Shown here in pieces: positions 32,139 through 41,551 of a stretch of DNA of 56,576 nt. Origin of the DNA: an uncultured Candidatus Thioglobus sp. Lineage in GTDB: Bacteria > Pseudomonadota > Gammaproteobacteria > PS1 > Pseudothioglobaceae. The stretch covers positions 1 to 56,576 of the forward strand of contig CAJQRX010000006.1 of assembly GCA_905612405.1 (NCBI GenBank). The letters are read 5' to 3'. The stretch's first letter is position 1. Every line of letters begins with the position of its first letter. The notes beneath the pieces are model-generated. The model searched no databases and was not told the origin of the DNA. It saw only the letters and a program-made list of their open reading frames with translations. Both the position numbers and the translations under genes were made by a program.

Positions 32139-33419
32139 TCAAATTATTAACAGCTCAGACCAGTTTGTAGTATATCTATTTGACCTAAAGTCAGCTCTTG
32201 GAAGCCATCTATCGCTACCAACCTCGCTGGCGTATTTAATTGATTCGTTAAATCTTTTATTAACGCCCTTTATGGCGTTAGATTTTTTACGAGATAATAC
32301 CTGTGATTGACTATTTTGACTTATTGAAAAAAGATCTTGCTGTCGATAGTTTTTGCTCAAGTTGCTTAATACCACGCCTCCTTTATTAAATGAATAACCA
32401 GGCTTGTAGATAAGTCTCAATATTTGAGATGCCAATGGAATAATTTGTGATTCATCCTCAATAGCAATTGGCATTCCTACAGTTTTTGATAGATGAACGC
32501 AGGGTGTATTTTTTTTATGGGGATTGGTGTAAATAAAGACAGTCATAGTTGTCATTGCAAGCTTATGATTATTAAGCTTATTAACAGCCTTTCTAGTAAG
32601 AGCAGTTAAAGCTTGGTTTAATTCATCAAAGTCGCTTAAATCAACGCCAAAAGAGCGAGAGGAGACAATCTGCTGCCTTGTTGGAGGAATCAACTCGATA
32701 GGAATACATGATTTGCCACGAAGCTCTTGATAAATCTTTTTTCCATTAACGCCTAAAAGGGTTTCGATAACACCAATATCTGCCTGATAAAAGTCATAAC
32801 TTGTATTAATTCCAATATGGTTAAGCTTTTTAGCGCTTTGTCTGCCTATTCCCCATAAATCACCCACTTCGACCGATTGCAGTAATTTGCAGTATCTTTC
32901 ATGGGGAAGGTCATCTATATCGAAAACGCCATTAAATTTTGAATACTTTTTAGCAATGCGATTGGCAAGCTTTGCTAGAAGCTTAGTACTACCTATACCA
33001 ATACACACTGGGACTCCCGTCCAGTTTTTAACTTGAACCCTTAGAGAGTGCATATGAGCCATTAAATTAAGGGGAAGCCCTGCTACATCTATAAAACTCT
33101 CATCAATAGAGTAGACTTCTTGGATAGGGGAAAATTGACTAATAACCTTCATTACTCTAGAGGACATATCTCCATATAAAGGGTAGTTTGAGGACTTTAC
33201 TACAACGCCGCTATTAGCAATTAAATCTCTTACCTTAAAGTAAGGAGCGCCCATCTTAATACCTAATGCCTTGGCTTCATTGGAGCGCGCAATAATACAT
33301 CCATCATTATTAGAAAGAACAACAATTGGCTTGCCTTCTAGTTTTGGCTCAAAAACTCTTTCACAAGAAGCGTAGAAGTTATTACAGTCAACCAGCGCAA
33401 ACTTAGGCTGGTTATTCAT
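32139..33419 (-). CDS. umuC: Error-prone DNA polymerase V subunit UmuC
   Basis: [35 protein letters not shown]-terminal UmuC domain. Confidence 0.96.
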   Translation of the reverse strand: MNNQPKFALVDCNNFYASCERVFEPKLEGKPIVVLSNNDGCIIARSNEAKALGIKMGAPYFKVRDLIANSGVVVKSSNYPLYGDMSSRVMKVISQFSPIQEVYSIDESFIDVAGLPLNLMAHMHSLRVQVKNWTGVPVCIGIGSTKLLAKLANRIAKKYSKFNGVFDIDDLPHERYCKLLQSVEVGDLWGIGRQSAKKLNHIGINTSYDFYQADIGVIETLLGVNGKKIYQELRGKSCIPIELIPPTRQQIVSSRSFGVDLSDFDELNQALTALTRKAVNKLNNHKLAMTTMTVFIYTNPHKKNTPCVHLSKTVGMPIAIEDESQIIPLASQILRLIYKPGYSFNKGGVVLSNLSKNYRQQDLFSISQNSQSQVLSRKKSNAIKGVNKRFNESIKYASEVGSDRWLPRADFRSNRYTTNWSELLII

Positions 33420-33993
33420 ACTGATGTATAACTGAGGTCACAACTCCCCAAATAATAAGCTCGTCAGTACCTCCAATTTTGATGTCTTCAAAATCAGGGT
33501 TTTCAGCTTTAAGTGTTATATTTCCTTTGTATTTGTGCAGGCGCTTAACAGTGAATTCACCATCAACAACTGCAATAACTATCTTTCCACTTTTAGCGCT
33601 TAAAGACTTGTCAACAATTAGTATATCGCCCTGCTGAATGCCAGCACCTAGCATTGAATCTCCTTGCGCTTTAACAAAGAAGGTAGCCTCTTTATGGTGG
33701 ATAAGGTGTGTATTTAAATCAAGCGCATCCTCTAAATGATCATCTGCTGGAGAGGGAAACCCTGCCTGCACTCGAGAAGTAAAAATTGGAATTGAAAGCT
33801 CCGTTGGATTGTCTTTAGTTAAAAAGACTTCGACTTTAGATTTAACTTGAGATTTATAAACTTCAATCGTAGGAATAAGCGAATCTACAAGACTGATAGG
33901 CACTCTAATAACCTTGGTTTCCTCTTTAAAGCTGCCTGAGTTTTTTTTACGACCAGCGCCCTTTCTGGCGCCTCCATGATTAGGTGCATTCAT
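33412..33993 (-). CDS. umuD: UmuD-like S24 peptidase with N-terminal extension
   Basis: [59 protein letters not shown]; extra N-terminus [39 protein letters not shown]; overlaps umuC. Confidence 0.94.
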   Translation of the reverse strand: MNAPNHGGARKGAGRKKNSGSFKEETKVIRVPISLVDSLIPTIEVYKSQVKSKVEVFLTKDNPTELSIPIFTSRVQAGFPSPADDHLEDALDLNTHLIHHKEATFFVKAQGDSMLGAGIQQGDILIVDKSLSAKSGKIVIAVVDGEFTVKRLHKYKGNITLKAENPDFEDIKIGGTDELIIWGVVTSVIHQYE

Positions 33994-33997
33994 AACT

Positions 33998-34026
33998 AAC
34001 TTGATTTATGTAACAATATTCAAGTT
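33998..34026. promoter_or_regulatory. Extended palindrome upstream of umuD (candidate operator)
   Basis: AACTTGATTTATGTAACAATATTCAAGTT: 7-bp arms AACTTGA/TCAAGTT and inner TGT-A-ACA share one dyad axis at 34012. Confidence 0.65.
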
Positions 34027-34077
34027 GGAATTATAAATTAACTAATATAGCAAGTCAATGGCAGTATTAAGAAAAAG

Positions 34078-35442
34078 TTATGCGTTAGCTAATTGACGTA
34101 ATTTTTTTGCTGCACCGCTATGGCGACTGATTAATTCAGACTCATCTTTTCCGATAATTTTTCCATCTGCAACCTTCCACTGACCCGCAATCATAACTCT
34201 ATCTGCTTTTTGTGCGCCGCATAGAAGTAGCGCTGCTAAAGAGTCATGACTGCCCGAGAATCTTAGCTCATCGAGCTTAAATAATGCCAAGTCTGCCTGC
34301 CTACCAATCGAAATCTCACCAATATCATTTCTGCCTAAAAGCGCTGCTGAGCCTTTGGTTGCCCAACCATATGCCTTCTGATGAGTAATCTTTGAGGCGC
34401 CATAACGCAAACGCTGTAAGTACATTGCTTGCCTGAGCTCAGCAATCATATTGGATCCATCATTAGACGCAGAGCCATCAACTCCAAGTCCAATAATAGA
34501 GCCAGCCTCTTCAAGTTCAAGACTATGACAAATACCAGAGGCTAGCATCATGTTGGAGCTTGGACAATGACAAATACCAACTCCAGATCGGCCTAGTTTC
34601 TTTATCTCTTCTTTATTGAAGTGGATTCCATGCGCAAGCCAAGTTCGATTAGAGAGCCAGCCAACGCTTTCAAGATAGTCGACAGTTCTTAAGCCAAACT
34701 TTTCTAAACAAAAATTTTCTTCGTCTATCGTCTCTGCCAGGTGCGTGTGCAAACGAACGTCATACTGCTCAGCCAGCGCTGCAGTTTCTATCATTAAATC
34801 AGTAGTCACTGAAAAAGGAGAGCAAGGAGCTAACGCAATCTGAATCATTGCGCCTTCTTGACTGTCATGATATGTTTTGATGAGTCGCTCACTATCACTT
34901 AGTATCTGCTCTTTTGTTTGAACAACAGATTGCGGTGGAAGACCATCATCTTTTTCTCCAAGACTCATAGAGCCTCTCGTTAAAACAACGCGCATTCCGA
35001 GCTTTTGAGCCTCTTCAACCTGTATATCTATAGCATTTTCAAGTTGGCTTGGAAACAAGTAATGATGGTCACTCGCAGTAGTGCAACCAGAAAGAAGCAG
35101 TTCAGACAGAGCGAGCTCTGAAGAGACAGCGAGCATCTCTGGTTGAATATTTGCCCAAACTTTATAGAGACTCTTAAGCCATGGAAAAAGCTCTTTATTA
35201 AGAGCTTCAGGATAAGCGCGAGTAAGTGTTTGATAAAAGTGGTGATGCGTATTAATCAACCCAGGAAGAACAACACTATCACTTGCATCATAGGTTTCAT
35301 CTATATTCGATAAAGGAGAGCCCCCTAAAGGAACTAATTCAATAATTTTTTGACCTTTAATGACAACTCCACCATCACTACCTTCTGCAAAAATAGCTAA
35401 GGGGTTTTTAATCCAAATTGCGGTTTGATTAACGCTAGTCAT
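34078..35442 (-). CDS. 8-oxoguanine deaminase (amidohydrolase)
   Basis: IWIKNPLAIFAEG, VLPGLINTHHHFYQTLTRAYPEALNKELFPWLKSLYKVWA, TRGSMSLGEKDDGLPPQ, CHCPSSNMMLASGICH; resembles PA0142-type 8-oxoguanine deaminases from memory. Confidence 0.88.
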   Translation of the reverse strand: MTSVNQTAIWIKNPLAIFAEGSDGGVVIKGQKIIELVPLGGSPLSNIDETYDASDSVVLPGLINTHHHFYQTLTRAYPEALNKELFPWLKSLYKVWANIQPEMLAVSSELALSELLLSGCTTASDHHYLFPSQLENAIDIQVEEAQKLGMRVVLTRGSMSLGEKDDGLPPQSVVQTKEQILSDSERLIKTYHDSQEGAMIQIALAPCSPFSVTTDLMIETAALAEQYDVRLHTHLAETIDEENFCLEKFGLRTVDYLESVGWLSNRTWLAHGIHFNKEEIKKLGRSGVGICHCPSSNMMLASGICHSLELEEAGSIIGLGVDGSASNDGSNMIAELRQAMYLQRLRYGASKITHQKAYGWATKGSAALLGRNDIGEISIGRQADLALFKLDELRFSGSHDSLAALLLCGAQKADRVMIAGQWKVADGKIIGKDESELISRHSGAAKKLRQLANA

Positions 35443-35548
35443 ACCAATGCCAGATACTTAATAATTTCTTGATGATACACAATGAAATGATTAGTACTAT
35501 TGAAACTTAAATCAATAATAAAGACATTCTTAACTATAAAAAGAGTAA

Positions 35549-36397
35549 CTAAGAAAAAGTAAACATAACTGGCTGATGATCAGAAGCATCTATTTTTTCA
35601 TTAACTTCAATGCCATCAAGATTACCCTTTAGATTTGAACTTATAAAGCCAAAGTCTCTACAATGTGGCCCTTCAGACCATTGTTTTTTATCAAAAATAC
35701 CACATGTTGGGCTATGCATTGAATTTGGATTTAATTGCCTCCAGGAATCAAGAAAGAAATTTGAGTTTATCTCATTACTAGTCAATAAATTATATTCAAC
35801 AGAATCAGGGTTAAAGTTAAAGTCTCCACAAAGAATGACCCTATCTGATCTTTCAAATTTTCTATACGGCCCATTATTATCAAACAAAGGAGGCATCTTA
35901 GCCAAATTATTAATTTCTTGGTTAATAGATACGATTCTCTTTACTTGATCACATCGTTGGAATTCAGAATGAAACTCTAGATGAGTGGTCATAATGCATA
36001 AAGGAAATAATGGAGTTTCGATTGTTATTTCTGTTAATTGTCGAGGCATCTGCCTAAAAGAGTTATCAACTGTTTGAGGTAATATATGGTTAAAACTAGA
36101 TAAAATTGGAAATTTAGAAAGTATAAGATTCCCATACTGCTCTCTCACATCAGAATTTTCACGTTTAATGTCATAAGCTGGGCCAAAAAAAGACGAATAA
36201 TCACTGAAAATATTTGAGAGCTCTGCAACTTGATCCGGTTGAGTTCCATCTGATAGAGTGCAATTAACAGAGATTTCCTGGAGGCAAATAACATCAGGGC
36301 TACACATCTTCAAGATTGATTCAGCAATTCGATTTAATGAGATATTTCCATCAACGCCCTGCCCATTTTGGATATTCCAAGTCAGGACAGTTATCAC
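35549..36397 (-). CDS. Endonuclease/exonuclease/phosphatase (EEP) family hydrolase
   Basis: TWNIQNGQG, CLQEIS, CGDFNFNPDS, ASDHQPVMF; 4-bp overlap with the permease gene. Confidence 0.88.
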   Translation of the reverse strand: MITVLTWNIQNGQGVDGNISLNRIAESILKMCSPDVICLQEISVNCTLSDGTQPDQVAELSNIFSDYSSFFGPAYDIKRENSDVREQYGNLILSKFPILSSFNHILPQTVDNSFRQMPRQLTEITIETPLFPLCIMTTHLEFHSEFQRCDQVKRIVSINQEINNLAKMPPLFDNNGPYRKFERSDRVILCGDFNFNPDSVEYNLLTSNEINSNFFLDSWRQLNPNSMHSPTCGIFDKKQWSEGPHCRDFGFISSNLKGNLDGIEVNEKIDASDHQPVMFTFS

Positions 36398-37212
36398 TTA
36401 ATACCGGCCTGCATGAATGACTGAACAAATTGTTTTTGAAATATTAGAAATGCAATGAGCAATGGCGCAACTGAAATCAATGTCGCAGCAGACATGATTG
36501 ACCAGTCCACGCCAGTCTCAGGAGAACCAAAAATACCTAAACCAACAGTCAATGGTCTTGTTTCAACCGAATTAGAAATAATTAGTGGCCACAAAAAATT
36601 ATTCCAATGGTGGCTTACAGAAACTAATGAAAAAGCAATAAAAGTAGGAGTTGCTAAAGGAACGTAGACCTTCCATAAAATGCCCATTGTACTGCAGCCT
36701 TCTAATTCAGCTGCATCCTCTAATTCCTTTGGAATAGATTTAAATGTTTGACGAAGCAAGAAGATACAAAATGCACTTGCGACATAAGGCAACCCCATAC
36801 CGGTTATTGTATCTACCAATCCTAGTTTGGAGAGAGTGACATAGTTTTGAACAATTAAGATTTCTGGAGTAATCATTAACTGAACTAAAACCAGAGCAAA
36901 TGCAACATTTGCACCACTAAATTTAAAACGGACAAAGGCATACGCAGCTAAAGTTGAAATTAATAACTGTCCAGGAAGTATAAAAGACACCAGTAAAAAT
37001 GTATTCAAACCATAACGTAGAAAAGGAGCTTGACTCCAAGCCTCACGAAAGTTATCAAGAGTTAAAGGAGAAAAAATATTAAAGTGAATAGCATCATTAC
37101 TATAGTGAAATGCAGCCCAAAAAGCATAAAGAAGAGGGAGTACCCAAAATGCCGCTAAGATGTAGGCGCCCATTAACTCCAAACTTGATGTAAATCTATT
37201 TTTATATGTCAT
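36394..37212 (-). CDS. ugpE: ABC transporter permease, UgpE-like
   Basis: MalG/UgpE-type permease, EAA loop ELEDAAELEGCSTMGILWKVYVPLATP. Confidence 0.85.
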   Translation of the reverse strand: MTYKNRFTSSLELMGAYILAAFWVLPLLYAFWAAFHYSNDAIHFNIFSPLTLDNFREAWSQAPFLRYGLNTFLLVSFILPGQLLISTLAAYAFVRFKFSGANVAFALVLVQLMITPEILIVQNYVTLSKLGLVDTITGMGLPYVASAFCIFLLRQTFKSIPKELEDAAELEGCSTMGILWKVYVPLATPTFIAFSLVSVSHHWNNFLWPLIISNSVETRPLTVGLGIFGSPETGVDWSIMSAATLISVAPLLIAFLIFQKQFVQSFMQAGIK

Positions 37213-38084
37213 CTGTAGTGGACTCGTTTTTCAATAAATAAGAATTGTGCTAAAGCTGTAAGCGCCAGAAGCACTAGTAAAAATATAGTTAATGCAGAAG
37301 CATACGAAACATCTAGAAATGCGAATGCAGTTTCATAAATGTAATATAAGATTAAGTTACTTGCATTGTCTGGACCGCCCTTAGTTAATACAAATAAATG
37401 ATCGACAAGTTTAAAAGAATTTAAAAAGGCATTAATAAGAACAAATAATGTAGTTGGAAGAAGTAAAGGGTATTGAACGCGCCAAAAATAATTCCATCGA
37501 GAAGAGCCCTCTAGTTTTGCAGCTTCCTCAAGTTCTGGTGAGATTGTTTGAAGACCAGCAAGATAAAAAACCATAAAAAAACCGGCCTCTTTCCAGACAG
37601 TCATAACCATAATAGAAGGAAGGACAGTTGACGGACTTCCAAGCCAGTTGGTGCTTTCAAAACCAAAAATAGATGTTGCCTGATCAATTAATCCAATTTC
37701 AGGTGCGTAGAAGAATAACCATATATTCGCTACCGCAATCATTGGAAGCATTGTTGGTGTAAAGTAGGCCATTCTAAGCAATCCCCTTCCTGGGATAGCT
37801 TTATTAACAATCAATGCCATTATGATTGCTAAACCAATAGATGTAGGAATTGTTCCAAGAGCAAGCCACATATTATTGGCAAAAACTTTCCAGAATATTG
37901 GGTCGCTTAACATACTCTCATAACCTTCAATTCCAGAGAATCTTCTTGGTCGTATAATTGATTTATTCGTATATAAACTATTAAGAAAAGTTGTTATAGT
38001 TGGATAGTGGGTAAACGCCAGAAGCAATATCGCTGCAGGTGCAAATAATAACCAACCCTGAAAATTTCGAACGTTATCTTTCAT
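37209..38084 (-). CDS. ugpA: ABC transporter permease, UgpA-like
   Basis: MalF/UgpA-type permease, ELEEAAKLEGSSRWNYFWRVQYPLLLPT. Confidence 0.85.
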   Translation of the reverse strand: MKDNVRNFQGWLLFAPAAILLLAFTHYPTITTFLNSLYTNKSIIRPRRFSGIEGYESMLSDPIFWKVFANNMWLALGTIPTSIGLAIIMALIVNKAIPGRGLLRMAYFTPTMLPMIAVANIWLFFYAPEIGLIDQATSIFGFESTNWLGSPSTVLPSIMVMTVWKEAGFFMVFYLAGLQTISPELEEAAKLEGSSRWNYFWRVQYPLLLPTTLFVLINAFLNSFKLVDHLFVLTKGGPDNASNLILYYIYETAFAFLDVSYASALTIFLLVLLALTALAQFLFIEKRVHYR

Positions 38085-38115
38085 TATTATTATTTTAAAA
38101 GTCTAAATAATTAAG

Positions 38116-38142
38116 TGGCGGGCAAAATTTAAATGCCCGCCA
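38116..38142. other. GC-rich hairpin between SBP and permease genes
   Basis: Perfect 9-bp inverted repeat TGGCGGGCA...TGCCCGCCA with 9-nt loop; no T run on the transcribed strand. Confidence 0.85.
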
Positions 38143-38158
38143 AATTTACCTAATCAGT

Positions 38159-39436
38159 TTAACGATAAGGTTTTAAAATACGCTCAGCAGCGGCTTGCGC
38201 ATCTGTTAGAGCTTCTTTAGCTGTTTTACTTCCTACAAGTGTTGCTTGGATAGCATCATTCAATCCTTTTTTAACTCGACTTGTTTGGTAAGTTGAAAAT
38301 TCAGCTGTTGCATATTTCAGTTGATCACGTGCAACTGCTGCTGGTGGAAAACTTGCAACATATGATTTCAAAGTGTCTGTCTCATATGCATCAGGACTAA
38401 CGCCCATATAACCAGTAGCTACAGACCACTTAGCAGAATTTTCAGGAGCAGTCATAAATTTAATTAGCTTCATTGATGCTTTACGTTCTTCATCAGAAGT
38501 GTCCTTAAAGATATAGAAGTTTCCTCCACCTGTTGGCGTACCACGACGCTTTCCTGCTGGAAGCATTGCAACACCAAAGTCAAAGTTAGCCTTCTTTTTA
38601 ACTGTCGTTAAGTTACCAGTTGAATGCCACATCATAGCTGTCTTACCTTCTAAGAAGTTTTGACGAAGCGTACCCCATTCAATTGTGCCTTTAGGCATAA
38701 TTTTATGCTCTTCACCAAAGCTCTTCCATACTTCAAGAGCTTCAATAACATCTGGATGATCAAAGTTAGTTTTATCACCACTAGTCATAAGAGTTTGGCC
38801 ATTTTGCATTGCAAGCGCACCAAACATCCAATAAGGATAACCTGTCGATGGAATCATAAGTCCCCATTGAGAGCCGTCATCTTTAGTCAGTGCTTTAGCT
38901 GCTGCAATTAGCCCACCCCAAGTTGCTGGAGGTGTTTCTGGATCTAAACCAGCTTCACGAAATGCATCTTTGTTATAGTACATAACAATTGTTGAACGCT
39001 GAAATGGAATACCCCATGTTTTACCTGCTGCAACTCCATTTTCCATCAATGATGGATAGAATGAATTTAACCATGCCTTCTCTTCACTTGTTGAAACTAA
39101 GTCATCAAAAGGAACAATTGCGTCAAGTTCACGAAGCTCATGAACATCAATTGAAAACATAACTGATAGCTGTGCTGGCTTTCCACTTTCCAAAGCAGTA
39201 AGTGCCTTTATTCTGGTATCGTCATAGTTACCTGAATAAATTGCATTTACTTCAATGTCTGGATTTTTAGACATAAAGTCTGCAACCATTGCGTCAACAG
39301 TTTGCGTTAAAGCACCACCCACAGCAACTGGATAGTACATTGTCAATTCCGTTTTAGCTATTGCAGCACCAGATATCATTGAAATACCTAGTGCAACAGT
39401 CAAGCTATACGAAAGTTTTTTAAAAAACTTACTCAT
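38159..39436 (-). CDS. ugpB: Extracellular solute-binding protein, UgpB-like
   Basis: Signal peptide, family 1 SBP; TELTMYYPVAVGGALTQTVDAMV, PAGKRRGTPTGGGNFYIFK. Confidence 0.85.
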   Translation of the reverse strand: MSKFFKKLSYSLTVALGISMISGAAIAKTELTMYYPVAVGGALTQTVDAMVADFMSKNPDIEVNAIYSGNYDDTRIKALTALESGKPAQLSVMFSIDVHELRELDAIVPFDDLVSTSEEKAWLNSFYPSLMENGVAAGKTWGIPFQRSTIVMYYNKDAFREAGLDPETPPATWGGLIAAAKALTKDDGSQWGLMIPSTGYPYWMFGALAMQNGQTLMTSGDKTNFDHPDVIEALEVWKSFGEEHKIMPKGTIEWGTLRQNFLEGKTAMMWHSTGNLTTVKKKANFDFGVAMLPAGKRRGTPTGGGNFYIFKDTSDEERKASMKLIKFMTAPENSAKWSVATGYMGVSPDAYETDTLKSYVASFPPAAVARDQLKYATAEFSTYQTSRVKKGLNDAIQATLVGSKTAKEALTDAQAAAERILKPYR

Positions 39437-39494
39437 TTAACTTCTCCTCATTAAAAAAATCGTAGTAACTTTCATTTGTTATTTATCAATACCC

Positions 39495-40532
39495 CTACGA
39501 AATAAAGCGTTGATTATTTTTTTTAAACAAATGCATATCCTCAGGATCCCAGCTAATATTTAGTTTGTCATCCAGATGAATTTTTGGTTGTCTTGGCTCA
39601 CGAAGAAAGAAATTTTGCTCTAGGTGGCTAATTTTAAAAACAGTTTCACCACCAAAGTAATCAATTCCTTTGACAGTTACAGGTAGTCCTTTTTTTGAAA
39701 AATTAAGATGCTCTGGTCTAATTCCAAGATTAATAGAATTTTTACTAATTTCAATCTTCTTTTGGTTTTCATTACTGAGAGCCGTTATATCAATTTTTTT
39801 AAGATTTAAGATATTCATTGGAGGAAGGCCAATAAATTGCGCACTAAAAATACTGTTTGGGTAATTGTATATTTCTTCAGGTGCACCTTTTTGAACAATT
39901 TGACCAGAGTTCAGAAGAATAATTTGATCAGCCATAGACATTGCCTCTACCTGATCGTGAGTAACATAGACAACTGTTAGACCAAGCCTTTGCTGAAGAT
40001 CACGAATTTCATCACGCATTTCTGCGCGTAATTTTGAATCTAGGTTTGATAATGGCTCATCCATTAAACAAACAGATTGATCAGAAACAATTGACCTTGC
40101 TAATGCAACACGTTGGCGCTGACCACCAGATAAGTTTGATGGCTTTCGATCTAATAAATCAGATAATCCAACTGCATTTGCCGCTTCAGCAACGCGTTTT
40201 TCACGTTCTGCAGCAGGAACCTTTCTTACTTTGAGGCCAAATTGAATATTTTCTTTAACATTAAGATGAGGGAAGAGTGCGTATGATTGAAACACCATAG
40301 AAACGCCTCTTTTTGATGCTTCTAGATTTGTAACATCACGATTTTTGATTTTGATAGAACCAGAAGTAACAGTCTCTAATCCTGATAACATTTTAAGAAT
40401 TGTAGATTTTCCACAGCCAGATGGTCCTAACAAAACTGTAAATGATTTTTCTGGAACAACAAAAGAAACATCCTTAACGGCTTCTATTTCACCCCAGCTT
40501 TTAGATAGGTTTTTTACTTCAATTGAACTCAT
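39495..40532 (-). CDS. ugpC: ABC transporter ATP-binding protein, UgpC-like
   Basis: LLGPSGCGKSTILKMLSGLE, LSGGQRQRVALARSIV, LMDEPLSNLD. Confidence 0.92.
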   Translation of the reverse strand: MSSIEVKNLSKSWGEIEAVKDVSFVVPEKSFTVLLGPSGCGKSTILKMLSGLETVTSGSIKIKNRDVTNLEASKRGVSMVFQSYALFPHLNVKENIQFGLKVRKVPAAEREKRVAEAANAVGLSDLLDRKPSNLSGGQRQRVALARSIVSDQSVCLMDEPLSNLDSKLRAEMRDEIRDLQQRLGLTVVYVTHDQVEAMSMADQIILLNSGQIVQKGAPEEIYNYPNSIFSAQFIGLPPMNILNLKKIDITALSNENQKKIEISKNSINLGIRPEHLNFSKKGLPVTVKGIDYFGGETVFKISHLEQNFFLREPRQPKIHLDDKLNISWDPEDMHLFKKNNQRFIS

Positions 40533-41302
40533 AATTCTTCCTTCTCACAAATAATTAGCTCTGATTCAGAATCATTCAAAATCTGGCATATCTCTTTAGG
40601 TGGCTCTTGATCACATATAACTTTTGACACATCTTGAATTTGTCCACCACGAACATGTGCAGAACGACCAAACTTTTCGTGATCTAAAACCAAAAGACTT
40701 TCACGTGAGTTATTAAGTATCACTCTTCTAATCTGAACCTCTTCATCATCAAAGTCTAAAAGGACTCCATCCATATCAACTCCACCAACGCCAAATACGC
40801 TAAAGTCAGTCATGTAAGAATTAAAAAAGCTCTCTACAGGACTTCCAAGCATATCAAAATCTCCGCTTCGAATACGGCCACCAGAGCAATTAACTTCGAA
40901 AGTAGAGTTCGCACTTGCTGTTTGTGCAATTATTAAATTGTTTGTATAAATCTTTAAATCTTTATGTCTTAAAAGTGCCCTCATAACCATTTCAGGAGTG
41001 GTTCCAATTCCAAGGGATATTGAGCTACCATTTGGGATTAGCTTGGCAGCATGTTTTGCTATGGCTCTTTTAGCGACTCTGTTAAGAACCTGCCTTGTTC
41101 CATAAGCAAGATTCCCTTCAGTTGATATGGACTCAACACCACCATGTTTTCGCCTTGCCTGGCCAAAATCACAAAGTGCATTTATATCCCTTCTAACTGT
41201 TTGAGTAGTAATCTCAAATCGTTCAGCCAGAGTCTCAACTGTAATAAATTCTTCTTGACGAAGAAGATCTGAGATTTCAGCTTGTCGAGCAGTTAAATCC
41301 AT
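40529..41302 (-). CDS. DeoR-family transcriptional regulator (GlpR-like)
   Basis: TVETLAERFEITTQTVRRDINALCDFGQARRKHGGV HTH. ATG at 41302 likely; the listed start at 41314 is TTG. ATGA overlap with the ATPase gene. Confidence 0.92.
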   Translation of the reverse strand: MDLTARQAEISDLLRQEEFITVETLAERFEITTQTVRRDINALCDFGQARRKHGGVESISTEGNLAYGTRQVLNRVAKRAIAKHAAKLIPNGSSISLGIGTTPEMVMRALLRHKDLKIYTNNLIIAQTASANSTFEVNCSGGRIRSGDFDMLGSPVESFFNSYMTDFSVFGVGGVDMDGVLLDFDDEEVQIRRVILNNSRESLLVLDHEKFGRSAHVRGGQIQDVSKVICDQEPPKEICQILNDSESELIICEKEEL

Positions 41303-41317
41303 TTTTATAACCAAAAA

Positions 41318-41331
41318 AGTTCATTTGAACT
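41318..41331. promoter_or_regulatory. Palindrome AGTTCATTTGAACT, candidate DeoR/GlpR operator
   Basis: AGTTCA-TT-TGAACT, 15 bp upstream of the likely deoR ATG. Confidence 0.55.
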
Positions 41332-41440
41332 ATAATTCTACCATAATACTATTGATTTGAATATTATTTTTAATTAGACGTATATATTCCACTAATAATC
41401 GCATAAATACTGGTTAATTATGATAAAATATCAATAAAAT

Positions 41441-41454
41441 TGTTCATATGAACA
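41441..41454. promoter_or_regulatory. Palindrome TGTTCATATGAACA, candidate DeoR/GlpR operator
   Basis: Perfect 14-bp palindrome in the divergent region, sharing the GTTCA/TGAAC half-site. Confidence 0.6.
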
Positions 41455-41551
41455 TATAATTAAAAAAGTCTTTATTTATTGCATTATTGCTCATGTATTT
41501 ATATCAATAAGCCAAATCTAATTACTTATTACTAAAGAATTAGGAGAACAA

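Noticed and set aside
39460-39500. TCGTAG-N29-CTACGA inverted repeat plus T-run between ATPase and SBP genes as a terminator/attenuator
   Set aside because: Only a 6-bp stem with a 29-nt loop; too weak to call.
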